From Omphalotus guepiniiformis (taxonomy: Eukaryota > Basidiomycota > Agaricomycetes > Agaricales > Omphalotaceae): a DNA stretch of 64,000 nt. The position numbers were made by a program, and so were the translations under genes. The DNA is taken from assembly GCA_028554645.1 (NCBI GenBank), contig JAQOOI010000011.1, positions 1-64,000 on the forward strand, given 5' to 3'. A model generated the notes under the pieces. The model saw only the letters and a list, made by a program, of their open reading frames with translations. It did not search any database and had not been told where the DNA came from. Shown one piece after another: positions 23,479 to 35,648 of the stretch. Each line of letters begins with the position of its first letter. Position 1 is the first letter of the stretch.

Positions 23479-25121
23479 ATGAAAATGGTGAAAGCCTGCT
23501 CCTGGGCTGTCTTCTTGCTTTCCAGTCAACTATGGCTGTATGCGAACGCAATTTACGTGCCTGTGCGTCAATATGCTGGGTCGGATTTTTTTGAAGCGTG
23601 GGATTATCAGGGTACGATAGATAACACTACTTGGGGTGAGTTTTTTTTTCTGTTGAGTCTCGTCCTAGTGGAACTGACGATAGCTCAGGAAACGTCACCT
23701 ATGTCGACCGAAATACTGGCATCACCCAAGGACTCACTTATGTCGACACGAATAGCGGGAATGCGATCATTAGGGTGGATAACACTACGAATATTCCTGC
23801 TGCTCCTCTAGTTCACAGAAACTCCGTGCGTTCTCGATTATGACTGCAGTTTAAATCCTTTGACTTATGCTTTTTGTTTTTCAGGTCAGAATCACCTCCA
23901 AGGATTCCTACCCACTCGGCAGTCTCGTTGTCATCGATGCCGTCCATGTCCCGTACGGGTGCTCCGTACGTTCTCTTTCCTTCCAATTCCACTCGGTACA
24001 CCCCTACATAAGCTTATTCCACTTCCTCCCGCTTCAGGTATGGCCTTCCTTCTGGACTCTCGGCGCCGGTGTCGAATGGCCGCACGCAGGCGAAATCGAC
24101 ATCATCGAGAGTATCAACCTCCTGAATCAGAACCAAATGGCCCTCCACACCGACCCAGGGTGCTTCCTCGCCACCAACACCGCACAAACAGGCAGAACCC
24201 TCCAAACGGACTGCTCGACGGGCCAAGGCTGCTTGGTACAAGAAACCAAACCCAATAGTTTCGGAAGTGGGTTCGCTCAGGCAGGAGGAGGAGCATTCGC
24301 TTTACAATTCGACGTAGCTGGGATTTTCATGTGGTTTTGGCCGGTACGTTGTAATAATACTTTCGTGACCGGGCTGTGATTCTAACGCTTGCCCTCCATC
24401 GTCGGTTCAGCGGTCGAATCTCCCGTCATCCATATTTCACGCAACAGCGAGCTCAGAGATGGATTTGACTGACTGGGGCACTCCTACTGCCGCGTATCCT
24501 GCCAGTGCTTGTAACATGTCGAAGTATTTCGGGCCCCAGCAGTTGGTCATTGATATCACGCTTTGTGGAGTTTGGTGCGTTCCGGTGCATTGATATTCGT
24601 TGGTCTCTTGTGCTAAAACCTTTGGCGTGCTTAGGGCCGGCGTGCCAGATATGTACGCTTCAACGTGCCCTGGTCAATGTGTACGCCTTCTCGTCTGTGT
24701 TTTTTCGACGATGATACTGACACGACCTCTCTTTCCTCCGCCCTCTTCCTCCTCGTCCTCTTTCCTCTTCTTCCTCTTTCACCTTTGGGTTATCCTGGCG
24801 AAATAGATCAACAACGTCATTGGCAGTGGAAATCCCGTTTACAATACCGCGTACTGGGAGATATCCTACATTCGCACCTACCTTGCTCAAGCTGGCAACA
24901 CCTCAACATCGATGACGTCATCCGACAGTAGTACTTCCACACTTGCGACGGTGCTCAACAGCATTGGGACGACATCGACTGGGTCGTTGTCAGCAGCGAC
25001 GACCCCGTCCCCGACGTCGGCTAACTCGAGTCGGCGTAATTCGCTTATATTGGGGATGATGAACGTCGGTGTGGTTGGTATAGTAATGATGCTCGTTACT
25101 TGGTTCTCGTTCGGGTTGTAG
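23479..25121 (+). CDS. Glycoside hydrolase family 16 endo-beta-glucanase, membrane/GPI-tailed
   Basis: Acts on beta-1,3(1,4/1,6)-glucans at the cell wall or outside the cell. Exons 23479-23635, 23689-23825, 23885-23965, 24038-24343, 24411-24574, 24635-24680 and 24807-25121 give 401 residues in phase. A signal peptide (about 1-24) is followed by the GH16 fold with the catalytic motif GEIDIIES (E144 nucleophile, D146, E149 acid/base by family), DPGCF, QCINNVIGSGNPVYNTAYWEI-type C-terminal elements (split here across two exons), then a Ser/Thr-rich linker and a C-terminal hydrophobic segment (about 381-401), consistent with a GPI anchor or a single membrane pass. A second in-frame ATG lies two codons downstream of the chosen start. 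Confidence 0.93.
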
Positions 25122-25514
25122 GGGAAGAGTTGATGCTTTGTTTTCTTGGGAGTTAGAATTTCAGTGTGAGTTCCCGATATATCGATGTTATGTGGCATAC
25201 TGAAGAATTCTGCAGTAGATGCTTGCTTTTGCCCTATCGTAGCTGATGGTTTTAACGATTATCTGAATTCTATCATTATGTCGTTGTAGACGATCATATG
25301 GGTGGTTGCCGTTTCCTCATCCGATGATTCGCTTTGACAACCGTCTCATGGCTCGGTATATTCATCCCTGAAAATCCTTCGCTTTTCCGCCTGAATTTGA
25401 GTAATTGGATTAACATTAATACAGCTATAGGCTTTTTTTGCGGAACATTACTTTGCCCCGCATACATGAATTAGTCTGAACAACACGATACGCCACTCGC
25501 GATATTTGCATCCA

Positions 25515-26097
25515 TCAAGAGAAGAGAGCCACTACACCCGCAACGGCTCCAGCCAAAGGAAACACAGCTCGCGTCGCATTCAACCACATCCAATTCTCTG
25601 CCAACTCCTTCGCCTCAGCAGTAGTCTTCCCCTCGACACCACCATTCTGTTCTTTCTTCGATATCTTCAACAGCGCGCAATTCGTCTTTTCCATCGCAAA
25701 TATCGTGAAAGGAACGATTCCTATCGTCAACAACCCCGCGAGAGCGAATAGTTTCGTGTAAGGTTTTGCGCTTTTGCGCAAGGCGTAGGCGAGGTAGATG
25801 TATGACGAAGTGACGGTGGCTGCGAAAGGTGGCACGGTCAATTTGCCCCTATTATATATACATTCCCATTGGGTAGCGAGGTTCGATGAAGAAGATTTGG
25901 ATCGTCCAGCGGCCTTGAGGAGAGCCGGGATGGACATCCAAGAAATTGACAAAATCGCGCCTAATGAAAAAGACATTCTTTATCACGAAGTTCTATAATC
26001 ATTTGTCAGACTAACCTGAAGCAAAGGCCGACCCAGCAATTCCGAATGCTAACGCTGCACGTATGCTAGTAGGAGCGGAGGTGAAACTGGTCGACAT
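25515..26097 (-). CDS. DUF1772 (anthrone-oxygenase-like) membrane protein
   Basis: Two exons on the minus strand, 26097-26016 and 25960-25515, give 175 residues. The first exon supplies the first membrane segment (AALAFGIAGSAFASGA); the rest contains FAATVTSSYIYLAYA, LFALAGLLTIGIVPFTIFAM and a final ALAGAVAG-like helix, so four membrane segments are expected, with the conserved MEKTN-LL stretch and W-x-W-LN before the last helix. This is the DUF1772 fold; some members are anthrone oxygenases in fungal polyketide pathways, but no polyketide synthase lies nearby and the role is unknown. The 3' end is about 390 bases from the convergent GH16 gene; that gap shows no gene. Confidence 0.85.
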
Positions 26098-27300
26098 GGT
26101 AGAGATTGAATGGATGGGATAAGAAAATTGTCTTGTGCTGCACTTGTGTTTTATACTTTCCTGGTTTCGACAAGTTCGAGACCCCGTACACCACAGGCGA
26201 CGTCACTAGGTCACTAGGTCACTAGGTTGCCGCTGACGACACGCGTCCCTCTGGACGCGCGAATTAAATTGCTGCAGATGTACATGTCCTCGTTATTGGC
26301 ATTACAATACTCTAGAGACCCAGCGGTTAAATTCATCCGATATCGCTATCAAGCAATATCAAGCTCAAGTTCTATTGACAGTCAAGCACAGTCTCAGCCC
26401 AGGTGAGACTAGAAGGTGAGACGGTTCTGTAGAGTTCGATGCACGACGTTGTATCGCGCAACCGTAAAAGAATTTGTCGCGTTGCGTTGTCGGGTCTACT
26501 GGGTCTCCCTATCTACATACTGGTTACTACATATTGGCTAAACTTACTGAGTGTTCATGGGGGTCTATGATGGTCGATTACCTTTGCGACTTCCAGACTC
26601 TGAGACAGTGGGGGTGCGGTAAGTATTCAAGTTACTGGTAAGTATCTTTAAACAAGACTCTTGATTTCTGAATGACTTCTCAAGGTCTAGGATTCAATTG
26701 ACAACATGAATTGCTGTCGGCAGCAGGGACTTCCCTTTGGGTCAGTAAGCTCAAACCCTTTGCAAACCCTCTGCTAGTGTCATGATTCTGCCAGAAGAAA
26801 CTCCCGGAGGTTTACACATGATTTGTGCCGTCTTCCCTCACTCAAGCACTCAGTGTTTTCATTTCAATCATATCAATGATACTGCCAGGCGTAGTATGTA
26901 TGTCCATCACCATATAATTTATCTGTTATAGGCTGGCAACAAATGCAGATCAACATCAGTGCTTCAGGTCGTCCGTTGTCCCCGCATCGTCCGTTGTGCG
27001 CGCTTCTTTTGTTACAGCCTCTCGAGCCTCTCGGCCTCCTCTAGACAATCAAATGATGCGCTCAAAAGCAGCAGCAGTCTGATTATCGATTACACAGTTT
27101 TATGAACAAGTCTATGATCGTGTCCATCATCTTCGTGCAGATATCAGATCGTGAAATACTCAGTCGCTGGTAGCCAAAAAAAAATCAATTAACGAATCTC
27201 ATTCCTATAGCACTTCGTAAAATCCATGACATCAAATAAACATATAAAATAACAAGTCCGAAAGTAAGTATTACATCGCTTCAAGGCGCCATTCAAATCT
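26098..27300. other. Intergenic, short TCACTAGG repeat, no gene seen
   Basis: Apart from three copies of an 8-base unit (tcactagg) at about 26204-26228 nothing is evident. It holds the promoter of the DUF1772 gene on the left. Confidence 0.4.
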
Positions 27301-27931
27301 TCACAGAGCAACAAATGCACCGATCAGAGCGCCGCCCACAACCGTAGCAAAGCTAAGACCAATGGGGAATATATCAAGGGACATGGAACTTGCAGCGGCA
27401 TTATGCGATGTTGCGCTGGCAGCTGCAGCAGTGGCAGCAGTGAATTCGTGACCAGCGAACGATGTTACTTGGCCTGCGCCAGATGCAGCGAGAGTAATGG
27501 CTTCACCACCTTGGCTAGTCACAACAGTGAAGATACTACCGGCGGCAGCTAGGAGAAGTTGATATCATGAGTGATCGAGGTGATATGTATGCGAATGGGA
27601 ATAAGCTCACAGGTTACTGTCTCAATAACACCCGGCGCGATGGATGTTGCAGCTCCAAAAACGGATACAGCACCACCCGTTACATCGCTGAATACAGATG
27701 CAGCTAGAAGAGTTGAAGTTTAGAAAGTTTGAGAGTTTGTATATTCAACTTGTATGTACCTCCCGCTGTTATATCACTGATGACTAAAGGAATAAAAAGT
27801 CCATCAGTGCCTACATAGAGTAACGGAATGAAGATATGATGCTTACCATCCCGCTCCTGAACCGCAGGTATAGCGTTAACCAGGAGGACGAACCACGAGG
27901 CGAATAATGCAAGAGCGAAATAGCGGAACAT
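27301..27931 (-). CDS. Small secreted Ala/Ser-rich protein with C-terminal hydrophobic tail
   Basis: Exons on the minus strand 27931-27847, 27783-27760 (24 bases), 27703-27611 and 27548-27301 join in phase to 149 residues. A signal peptide (MFRYFALALFASWFVLLVNA) is followed by a small-residue-rich region with ASVFSDVTGGAVSVFGAATS and GQVTSFAGHEFTAATAAAASAT, and a hydrophobic C-terminus (FATVVGGALIGAFVAL) typical of a GPI-anchor signal. No cysteines are seen in the mature part. Family not recognised; a wall-bound structural or effector-like role is only a guess. Confidence 0.75.
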
Positions 27932-29589
27932 CTTGTGGAAGTTGGAAAGTGAAAGCTTGGAAGAAAGTCGAAATAAAAAAGGTCGCTGTAGAGCAAGCGA
28001 AGACGAAGGGGTTTACGAATGAGGGACCTTGCAAATCGCAAACTGCGTCTGTTTTATACCCGGCCATGAAGGTGTGTTATTCGTAATGGCGTTTTCTGCG
28101 GATGCACAGCCTTCTGGTATCTATGATGCTATGTACGCGGTGCCCCGAGCAGCTCGTTGTTTAACTTTCAGGCCTCGGCGCGTTGTTTTTTGATATGGTG
28201 TAGAACACATACTGGACAGGATTTGCGTGCTGTTGCATCGCAGATCGTAGATATAGTACCCACCCACTATGACTACGCAGTTGGTACCCAAAGAACGAGA
28301 GCTGATGGCTGTAAGTTTGAAGGATTGACACGTTGTTTCGGCGCAAGTTTACCCCAAGTTTACCCCCCCTGTACAGAAGTAAATCTTGCCCGACCGTTGG
28401 CCTCCGTTGGAAAAACAACTCTGCGCGCAAGGACAAGACCCTGGGTGGTATAGCCTCAACCCTGAGCCCACGCCGATTGAGAATACGACAGCGCAGTAAG
28501 TACATGTGCACGCAGTGGAAAGTCAGTTCAAAAAGTGACTTGCATGCACAGCATCGAGATATTATGTGTCCCGGAGACACAGGGATGCTTCACTAGTAGT
28601 ATTTACTTACGGGAAGAGTTCAAAAGCTGTGACATTGAACGGACCGGACAACGGAGAGGACCTATGTAATTGATATGACATGTTCTGAAGTGGCGTGAGA
28701 ACTGGAGCTTCCACCCAAGTTCCATCTCAATTTCAAGCCTCGCTGCTCGACCGCTCACGCAAAAATTGCGTCTGCAAACTCTTCGCGGCAAAACTCCTTT
28801 CCTGCCTGATCATGATTCTTGCCGATGCAGTAATGAAGTCTATTCAGGTGTGTATCACCACGAACGTTACGAAATCATTTCCAAATACCTATTTCCAAGG
28901 CTACTGAACCAAGGCTGGGTCAAGATACGTCAAGACCTACACCAGCTCCAGCTTTTGCTATGATGAGCCTAGAAAGTCGATAATATCGTCAACGACGCTC
29001 GAATCTCCGTTTCTCCAAGTGCAATTTTACCTCGTGTCGTTTCTCTGGGGATTGGGATAGTAACTGGACGAGGTGATCTTCTGAATCGGAGCATGCATCA
29101 ATGTCGGTACGCACACGGGCAAACTCATCAGTTCTTGAATGCAAAAACACTAATTTTTGATGCTTTGCTGGCAATGCCTTGCGATTAGGGACACCAGGGA
29201 CACCGAAATGTATACTGCCTTTCAAGATAGCGTTTCGAAGCCTTCTATGTGGTGCCTTGTCCGGACAAATGTACTCTCTTGAGTGTCACCTGCTGGCCAT
29301 GACCCTAGCTTGGAAGAGCACGATCCAATACAATTCGGGAAATTGTCGAGTTAATCGTCGCCGGAGGGTTCGCGTTGAAGGACATTCGCATTTGTTCGAC
29401 TCAGCCTCGACGCGATTTCAAAGCAATGCCAAGGGAATCAATTCGAATCACTGTCGTCGTGCCATGCATGTGATGAAAAGCTAGGTCATGTCGGAGAATT
29501 CGCGGACGACGAGGAACAAGCTTCATTCAAATTCACCAGTATAAGAGTCGCGCGCAGCTTCTGTATGTCTCGCTAGCAACTCTCGCAAG
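27932..29589. other. Intergenic, no gene seen
   Basis: About 1.65 kb between two divergent genes for secreted proteins, so it contains both promoters. No coding frame or repeat is convincing. Confidence 0.4.
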
Positions 29590-31025
29590 ATGAAGTCGCT
29601 GTCTCGATTCGCGTCCTTGGCCGTGATCGTGAGCTTTTCCAGCCAAGTTCTTTCTCAATCTCCTGTCTGGGGGCAATGTGGCGTAAGGACTACCAACATT
29701 CAAATTGTATCTTGCTTGCTCAATTTTTGATTTTCAGGGAATTGGATGGAGTGGCGCTACTACCTGTGCATCTGGTTCCCATTGCGTAGAGGAAAATGCC
29801 TGTAAGATCTCCGAAAGCTATTCAGTAATGTTTCTTCTGAGCATTTGATTTTCGATAAGACTACTCGCAATGTCAGCCTGGAGCAGCCAGTTCCACTGTT
29901 GTTATCCCGACTTCTACCGTCAGCAGCACAGCACCATCAGGAACTCCCACAGGATCACTTCCACCTGCTGGTGTTTTAACACAGGTCAACAACTTTGGCC
30001 CAAATCCCAATAATGTAGGCATGTTCGTCTACAGGCCCGCTAGCTTAGGCAGCAACCCACCACTTATTGTCGCTATCCATGAATGTACTGCCTCTGCCCA
30101 AATCTACTACTCTAGTACGCAGTACGCGAACCTAGCCAATCAACATGGCTTCATAGTCATCTATCCGGACGCTCCTCGAAGCGGGAAATGCTTCGACGTA
30201 AATACGAACGCGACATTGACACACAACGGCGGTGGAGATTCGCAGGGTATCGCATCCATGGTTTCCTATGCTATCGCCAATTACGGAGTCGATGCTTCCA
30301 GAGTCTTCGTTACTGGAACCTCTTCTGGAGGTATGACAATTGTCGCTCTCAAATTGCTGATCATTCCTACTGATGGCTCTGATGGGTTTCTTTAGCGATG
30401 ATGACGAATGTCATGGCTGGTTCATACCCAAATCTCTTCGCTGCAGCTTCTGCATACTCAGGTGTTCCTTTTGCGTGTTTTGCTGGCCCGAATGCATGGA
30501 ATAGCCAGTGTTCCGAAGGACAACTTATTCAAACAGCGCAACAGTGGGTTCGTATCTGACCGTCGTCGCCGTGCACACTGCAATGATTTTGATGTCATCA
30601 CCTAGGGCGATGAAGTTCGTGCTGCATATCCAGGCTACACAGGTTCGCGCCCAAAGATGATGTTATGGCATGGGACTGCGTATGGATCTGCATCATCACT
30701 CTCTGGAATGATTCCCAATTGAGATTACTTCCTTGCAGTGACACAACGTTGTACTACCCGAACTATGGAGAAGAAATCAAGGAATGGACCAATGTTCTTG
30801 GTGTCTCTCAGACACCTACGACAACCACACAGAATGATCCTCAGTCGGGATATACTATGACTACGTACGGGAGCGAAGTGGTTGGTTACTCCGCTGCAGG
30901 TAGGATTTGGTTCATGCTGAGTAACTTTTGTATCGTATTGAAGGGAATCGTATTTGATTACAGGTGTTGGACACACCGTTCCTGTACATGAAAGTATTGA
31001 TTTACAATGGTTTGGTATCGCATAA
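29590..31025 (+). CDS. Secreted carbohydrate esterase (CE1-type, acetyl xylan/feruloyl esterase) with N-terminal CBM1
   Basis: Removes acyl groups from plant cell-wall xylan; secreted. Exons 29590-29682, 29738-29801, 29860-30330, 30396-30547, 30606-30679, 30739-30899 and 30964-31025 give 358 residues in phase. Signal peptide (1-~21), then a fungal cellulose-binding CBM1 (VWGQCGGIGWSG, CASGSHC, YYSQC), a Ser/Thr/Pro linker, and an Esterase_phb-type alpha/beta-hydrolase domain. Catalytic residues by family: S207 in GTSSGAM (the intron splits the codon after G209), D286 in HGTADTT, H342 in GVGHTVPVH. Complete and apparently functional. Acetyl xylan esterase is favoured over feruloyl esterase from general resemblance, not proven. 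Confidence 0.93.
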
Positions 31026-31160
31026 AGGGAACATGTATTGATAGGTGGTGGGTGTAAGATCCGGGAAGCTCTTTACAGCACTACACGGGCAACAGTGGTT
31101 TGACGGTAGGAACATGTATGGGTGGTGGGTATAAGTTCTTTACAGGATTACGCGGGCAAT
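31026..31160 (+). repeat. Imperfect ~80 bp tandem duplication downstream of the esterase
   Basis: 'ggaacatgtat..ggtggtgggt..taag..ctttacag..ta(c)cgggcaa' occurs at about 31028-31093 and again at 31110-31160, the second copy lacking a few bases. It lies just after the stop codon and could affect the 3' UTR. Confidence 0.6.
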
Positions 31161-31573
31161 ACACTGTTTTCAACACATTTCTTGCTATGCCGATTCAAAT
31201 CACTTCTCGTGCCAAACACACGGTGGCAATTGTGACAATTAAAAGGTTTGATGCCCCAGTGCGAATTCATATGATCTACATACAGATGCGCATCCATCGT
31301 GAGTCTAAGTTAGATGCAAGATTGATGTGAACTTACGTTGATAGTTCTGTTTAGCCGTCAACGTCGCACCGCATTGTGAATAATCACACCGGAAGAGCTT
31401 TTTATTTCTCTTGGGGGAACAAGTTCGTCTCTTATGACTCGCGAGGGTAACCGCTGGTGAACCTACTCGCAGCTTGAACGGTCTCGTTTGATGAGTATTG
31501 AGGACGTCTGGATAGCTGCCAGAATCTACCAGTTGTATCGAGCGAGCAGAGTGTTCAAAAGAAGGTGGTTCGT

Positions 31574-32120
31574 CTACATGTGGTACGTGGAGTCAAGAAT
31601 AAGTGTACGAAGCGTTGTGGAGAGTGAGGACATACTAGTGGTGCCACAATATGGGTCCGTACTAGGTGCTGATGTGGAGGCCACCTCTGGTCCGTCCCCG
31701 AGGAAATATTCGCGGTTCACGCACGCTTGACTATATTCAGATAGGGTATCTTCTGGTCCATGAAATTGCCCCGCGGAGGCAGAAGGACGATACAGTGGCG
31801 AAGAACCAACGTCTGTCCAATCAAGCTGGAAACTGCCTTGTTCACCGAATATTGTGCCACTGCCAGACATAAGACCTAGGTACTTATCGAATGACGTCAA
31901 ACACATACTTGTCGCATGGATTATTGCACGACTGGTCGTAGTAGTCCCCTCTTGGGTTGCCGACCTTAGACATGAGTGCAGAATTGACGATGATGTTTCG
32001 ATGGCCTAGAGTCATATATGAATCCACAATCAAGTCATGGAAACTCCCGCTTTGAGCAGATGAGAAGTGTAACTGCGGTTTTTGGGTCTTTATGCGCCTG
32101 TCAGTACGATGGAATCGCAC
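31574..32120 (-). other. Unrecognised open frames, possible remnant
   Basis: Two overlapping minus-strand frames (32120-31884 and 31906-31574) have protein-like composition, e.g. GNPRGDYYDQSCNNPCDK and GSGTIFGEQGSFQLDWTDVG. A GTATGT..CTAG intron would join CDK to YVWQWHNI but then meets a stop. I do not recognise the family and cannot assemble one sound gene. Confidence 0.2.
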
Positions 32121-33036
32121 TCAGTCCAGTCCGTACAGCAAGGTGTCATGTGCAGATGTAGCAGAACCGCATTACCGAGTATACTTTAGGTCGACATAGT
32201 TAATTTTGGTTCGCCCATCCACGCGCATCAGATTATGATTTGGGAACACATCTGGAGTCACAGGGATATCATGGAAGGGAAGGAAGGAAGGTTTACTTCT
32301 TACAATACTAAACAAAACAGATAGCGTTCCGGGCCGTGTCGACATATACTCCTCGAGATCAGAGGCCGCGCCTATGTACTGCTACGCGGTCTCAATCCTC
32401 AGGGTATCTACTGGTATCTACTCATTGCATTGAATTTTATAGCATCCAAACGTATTTTTGCGTGTTAAGCCGCAAGTCAATTCCGCTACTTATAGGTATC
32501 CTTGTTTCCGATAATGTACTACATGACTACATGACCTCACCTAACCCCAGGGCTGAGGGAAGGGATCATAGATTAATACCAGTCTCTTTACTGTATGTAT
32601 TGACAAAAGAAAACAGCAACAGTAAGAATTACCACCATCACCATCTTCACCTCGGGTGGCCTCCTCTGTTCCGCCGTCTGCTGTCCATTGTCGAGCTTCG
32701 GACCCTCGATAAACGACGTTAGCTCATTCCCTCAAGTGTTGGTCTGTAAAGTGTTGTCTGGCATTCACTGTTCCTACACTTACACCAAGGAGCCCCAGCT
32801 CAATTGGGCCGAGACTCACTGTCTCATTGACCCACCATACCCATTCTTGGTAAGTACATAATTAGACACGCAGCGTTGTACTTGTAATTTATTTTGGGTC
32901 ATCTGGGCGCCACCGACGAACGACGTGAAGCTGAACGAAAGCGATTGGACATCCTTTTTCCACCCTCCTACATAAGTAGCATCTGCTGTGGACCGCCCTC
33001 CCTACAGCTTTGTCTTCGTCACTACATACATACATT
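32121..33036. other. Intergenic, no gene seen
   Basis: Only short frames with no similarity that I recognise; no repeats noticed. Confidence 0.35.
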
Positions 33037-33723
33037 TCATAGTACTGGTTTGTTGAGGTTGTGTATCATTATTAATACCAAGTTAGTTCTCGGTAGTAGA
33101 CGCAGACGAAGTCCTCGGTAGATGTAGGCGAATATCATATTGAGAAGATAGACTCGAAGAATGTCAGAAACATCACGATCGAAGACTGCGCCCATTGTCC
33201 CTGAGCAATATTTTAGGATGTAGTCAACGGACCATACCGTGTTTACTTCCTTCCATGTGGAACTAAATACATAGGAACTAGGATTTATGTAGAAGGATCG
33301 GCTGCATTGACCAAATAAGACGACGCCACAAACTCTCTCACTGCTCTCGATGATCGTATCCACTTGCTGTTGAACGTCGACGATAATATTGAAAGGTGTT
33401 GTTGGGTGTTGGATGATTAAGCCCTTCAGTTCGTCTCTGATCAATCTATCTGTGTCAACAAGTCGGGAACCTGTTGTGCCAGGTGCTCAGGAGGACCCCG
33501 GAATGAGGTAGGGGGCGTTCCGACGAGGCTTTGTTGATGCTTTGATATTGTATAAAGTATTTTGCAAGGTTTTGAATTGGACATTTCGACCAGTAAACAG
33601 CCTTTGGGACATCATTCCGCAGTCTTCCCTAGTCTTCTGTAAGTAACTCATGTACTTATGGAGCATCCCTCGTTGCTCGAAGAGGCCAAAATTATTTGAA
33701 TACAAGTTTCCAAAAGTGATCAA
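33037..33723 (-). pseudogene. Unrecognised frame with one internal stop
   Basis: A minus-strand frame starts at ATG 33723 and runs in the same phase through a single TGA (about 33487) to a stop at 33037. Composition after the stop (RDELKGLIIQHPTTPFNIIVDVQQQVDTIIESS, given here in two parts: RDELKGLIIQHP and FNIIVDVQQQV) looks like real protein. It may be a recent pseudogene, a gene whose intron removes the TGA, or chance. Function unknown. Confidence 0.3.
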
Positions 33724-33832
33724 AGCTGTAAATACGCGGCGAACACCGCGAAGAAGTAAAAAAAAAAAACAGTCAAGTTCAATTTAATCTTTGCCCACTA
33801 TCTGATAAACGACCATTTCGGGACATGGGATA

Positions 33833-34310
33833 CGTATTGACAGTCAGAAACAGCAAGTTTATATCCTATCAAGTATTCACAAAGTATTACAGCACAAACA
33901 CCATCATTGATACAAAAGATTACCGAAGTCCACGGGAAAGAAGTGTCGAGCTCTGTCCGAAAGAAAACCAACAGATCAACGTCAACACTTACTGTCTAGA
34001 TTTCGAAACTTCGCATGCGTAACAGTCGGAAACAGCAAAGATCAAATTACTATACAGAAGAATTCGAAAACAGGAGGATCAAGTATACTATACAAAATAT
34101 TCGTTACACAAAACATCTTTAAACGTCCCTTCTAACACCACAAGTTCTCGCTCGGGAAAGAGCGAGGTCGGAAACCGCAAAGATCATTTTACTATACAAA
34201 AGATTGATTCGTTTACCACAATCCGGAACATACAAAGGTTCGTTACACGAAACATCTTTAAAACCCCCCCTTCTAACACCACAAGATCTCGCTCGGGAAG
34301 TGGGGCTCTG
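33833..34310 (+). repeat. Diverged copies of the F-box gene 3' flank
   Basis: Segments such as 'tccgaaagaaaaccaacagatcaacg' (around 33954), 'gtcggaaacagcaaagatca' (34025), and 'ttcgttacacaaaacatctt' with 'aacaccaca' (34104 and again at 34242) match the 3' end and downstream flank of the F-box gene at about 35458-35700 in the same orientation. At least two partial copies lie in tandem. Confidence 0.6.
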
Positions 34311-34388
34311 AGAAATTGATAGAAAACTAAGGATACGTAAACAGGAAACAGAAAAGTTCAAGTATTCCAGCATGAATAAGACACGATC

Positions 34389-35421
34389 ATTACAGAGGCT
34401 TCGGAACATAATGATTTTGCGTGTGAACCCGCGTCTAAAAATCCGAAAAATGTAAAATATTCGAAAAAATAGCTGCAGGATTTTATCGCCTCTATATCCT
34501 CTCAATGAATATTGTAAAAATGATCAGTACCCTCCTTGATACAACCTGAATGATTTCGCGAGAAATGGCGGAATAATTGCAGCAAAACTGAGCCTGATGT
34601 GTCACTTTGGCAGGAGTAAGTATATGCGTCTTGGAAGGGAAGCGCGAAATATCAATGTTCATGGGCTTACAGTGCGCTATACTTCTTTGTACTAAGATAC
34701 ACTTACTGAACGCCTACTTGGGTGGTTCAATGACCCTGGCATGCACTGGTCACCGGTGACCGTCCTACAGACATTCGTCAAACGTTAATACAATTTACCT
34801 CGACGGACCGATCTGTGACCCTATCAGCGACAGCGGAGCAGATCAATCGCGTTCAATGTTGGCCACTCAAGCTCAAGCTTCGTCTTTTTCAATTTATTCC
34901 TTAGCCCCTCTCTGGCCTCCTTCTTGAGTCAAGCAGGAGTCAAGGAATACTGTGTGTTCATTTCCGGACCATTATGTATGTATCAAATCAAAAGCAATGA
35001 AACTAATCTTTCTCGAAATCTTCTCGATGGTCTTACTTCTTTCCCATTTTCTCTGTTGGCACCCTATATACATACACATACAAGCTACCAAAAACTCATC
35101 TAATCTATGCCACCATTCGACATTCATTACATTCGTCCCCCACCCTTGATGAATTGCTCTTGAACAGGCCAAATATCCGAGTCATACCCTTACCAACCAA
35201 GCCTAACTGCTAGTAGCCATCGTACCCTCACATTATCGTTTGCAGACTATTGCCAGTATTCAAATAGCTCTTTGCAAGTCATTATCCAAGCAATTGTGAA
35301 GCTTCTACACTGCTCTAGATGCCATTCTCATTATTTTTAATTTTTCTGACTTTTCTGATTTTTTCGGATTTTTCAACGCGGGTTCACACGCGAAATCATT
35401 ATTTTCCGAAACCTCTGTAAT
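34389..35421. mobile_element. 1.03 kb terminal-inverted-repeat element (MITE-like)
   Basis: About 85 bases at 34389-34473, starting ATTACAGAGGCTTCGGAA and containing GCGTGTGAACCCGCGT, reappear in reverse complement at about 35337-35421. The interior has no transposase frame. Flanks give no unambiguous target-site duplication. It sits between copies of the F-box 3' flank. Non-autonomous DNA transposon is the best reading; a simple inverted duplication is the alternative. Confidence 0.6.
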
Positions 35422-35648
35422 ACAAAAAAAACACAAATTTATTTGTACAACAACCCAACACCCCCAAGTTCTCGGAAAAGAGGTGACAGTCGAGCTCTAT
35501 CCGAAAGAAAACCAACAGATCAACGTAACACTTACTCTCTAGATTTCGAGACTTTGTATCGGAAACAGCAAGTTCATACCATATCAATATACTATACAAA
35601 CGAAATCGAAAACAGCAATATCAAAACAACTATACAAAAAACATTCAT

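Noticed and set aside
15393..26097. A secondary-metabolite cluster (P450, PuuE-like hydrolase, DUF1772)
   Set aside because: No polyketide synthase, NRPS or terpene synthase is present, and the genes are far apart with housekeeping neighbours.
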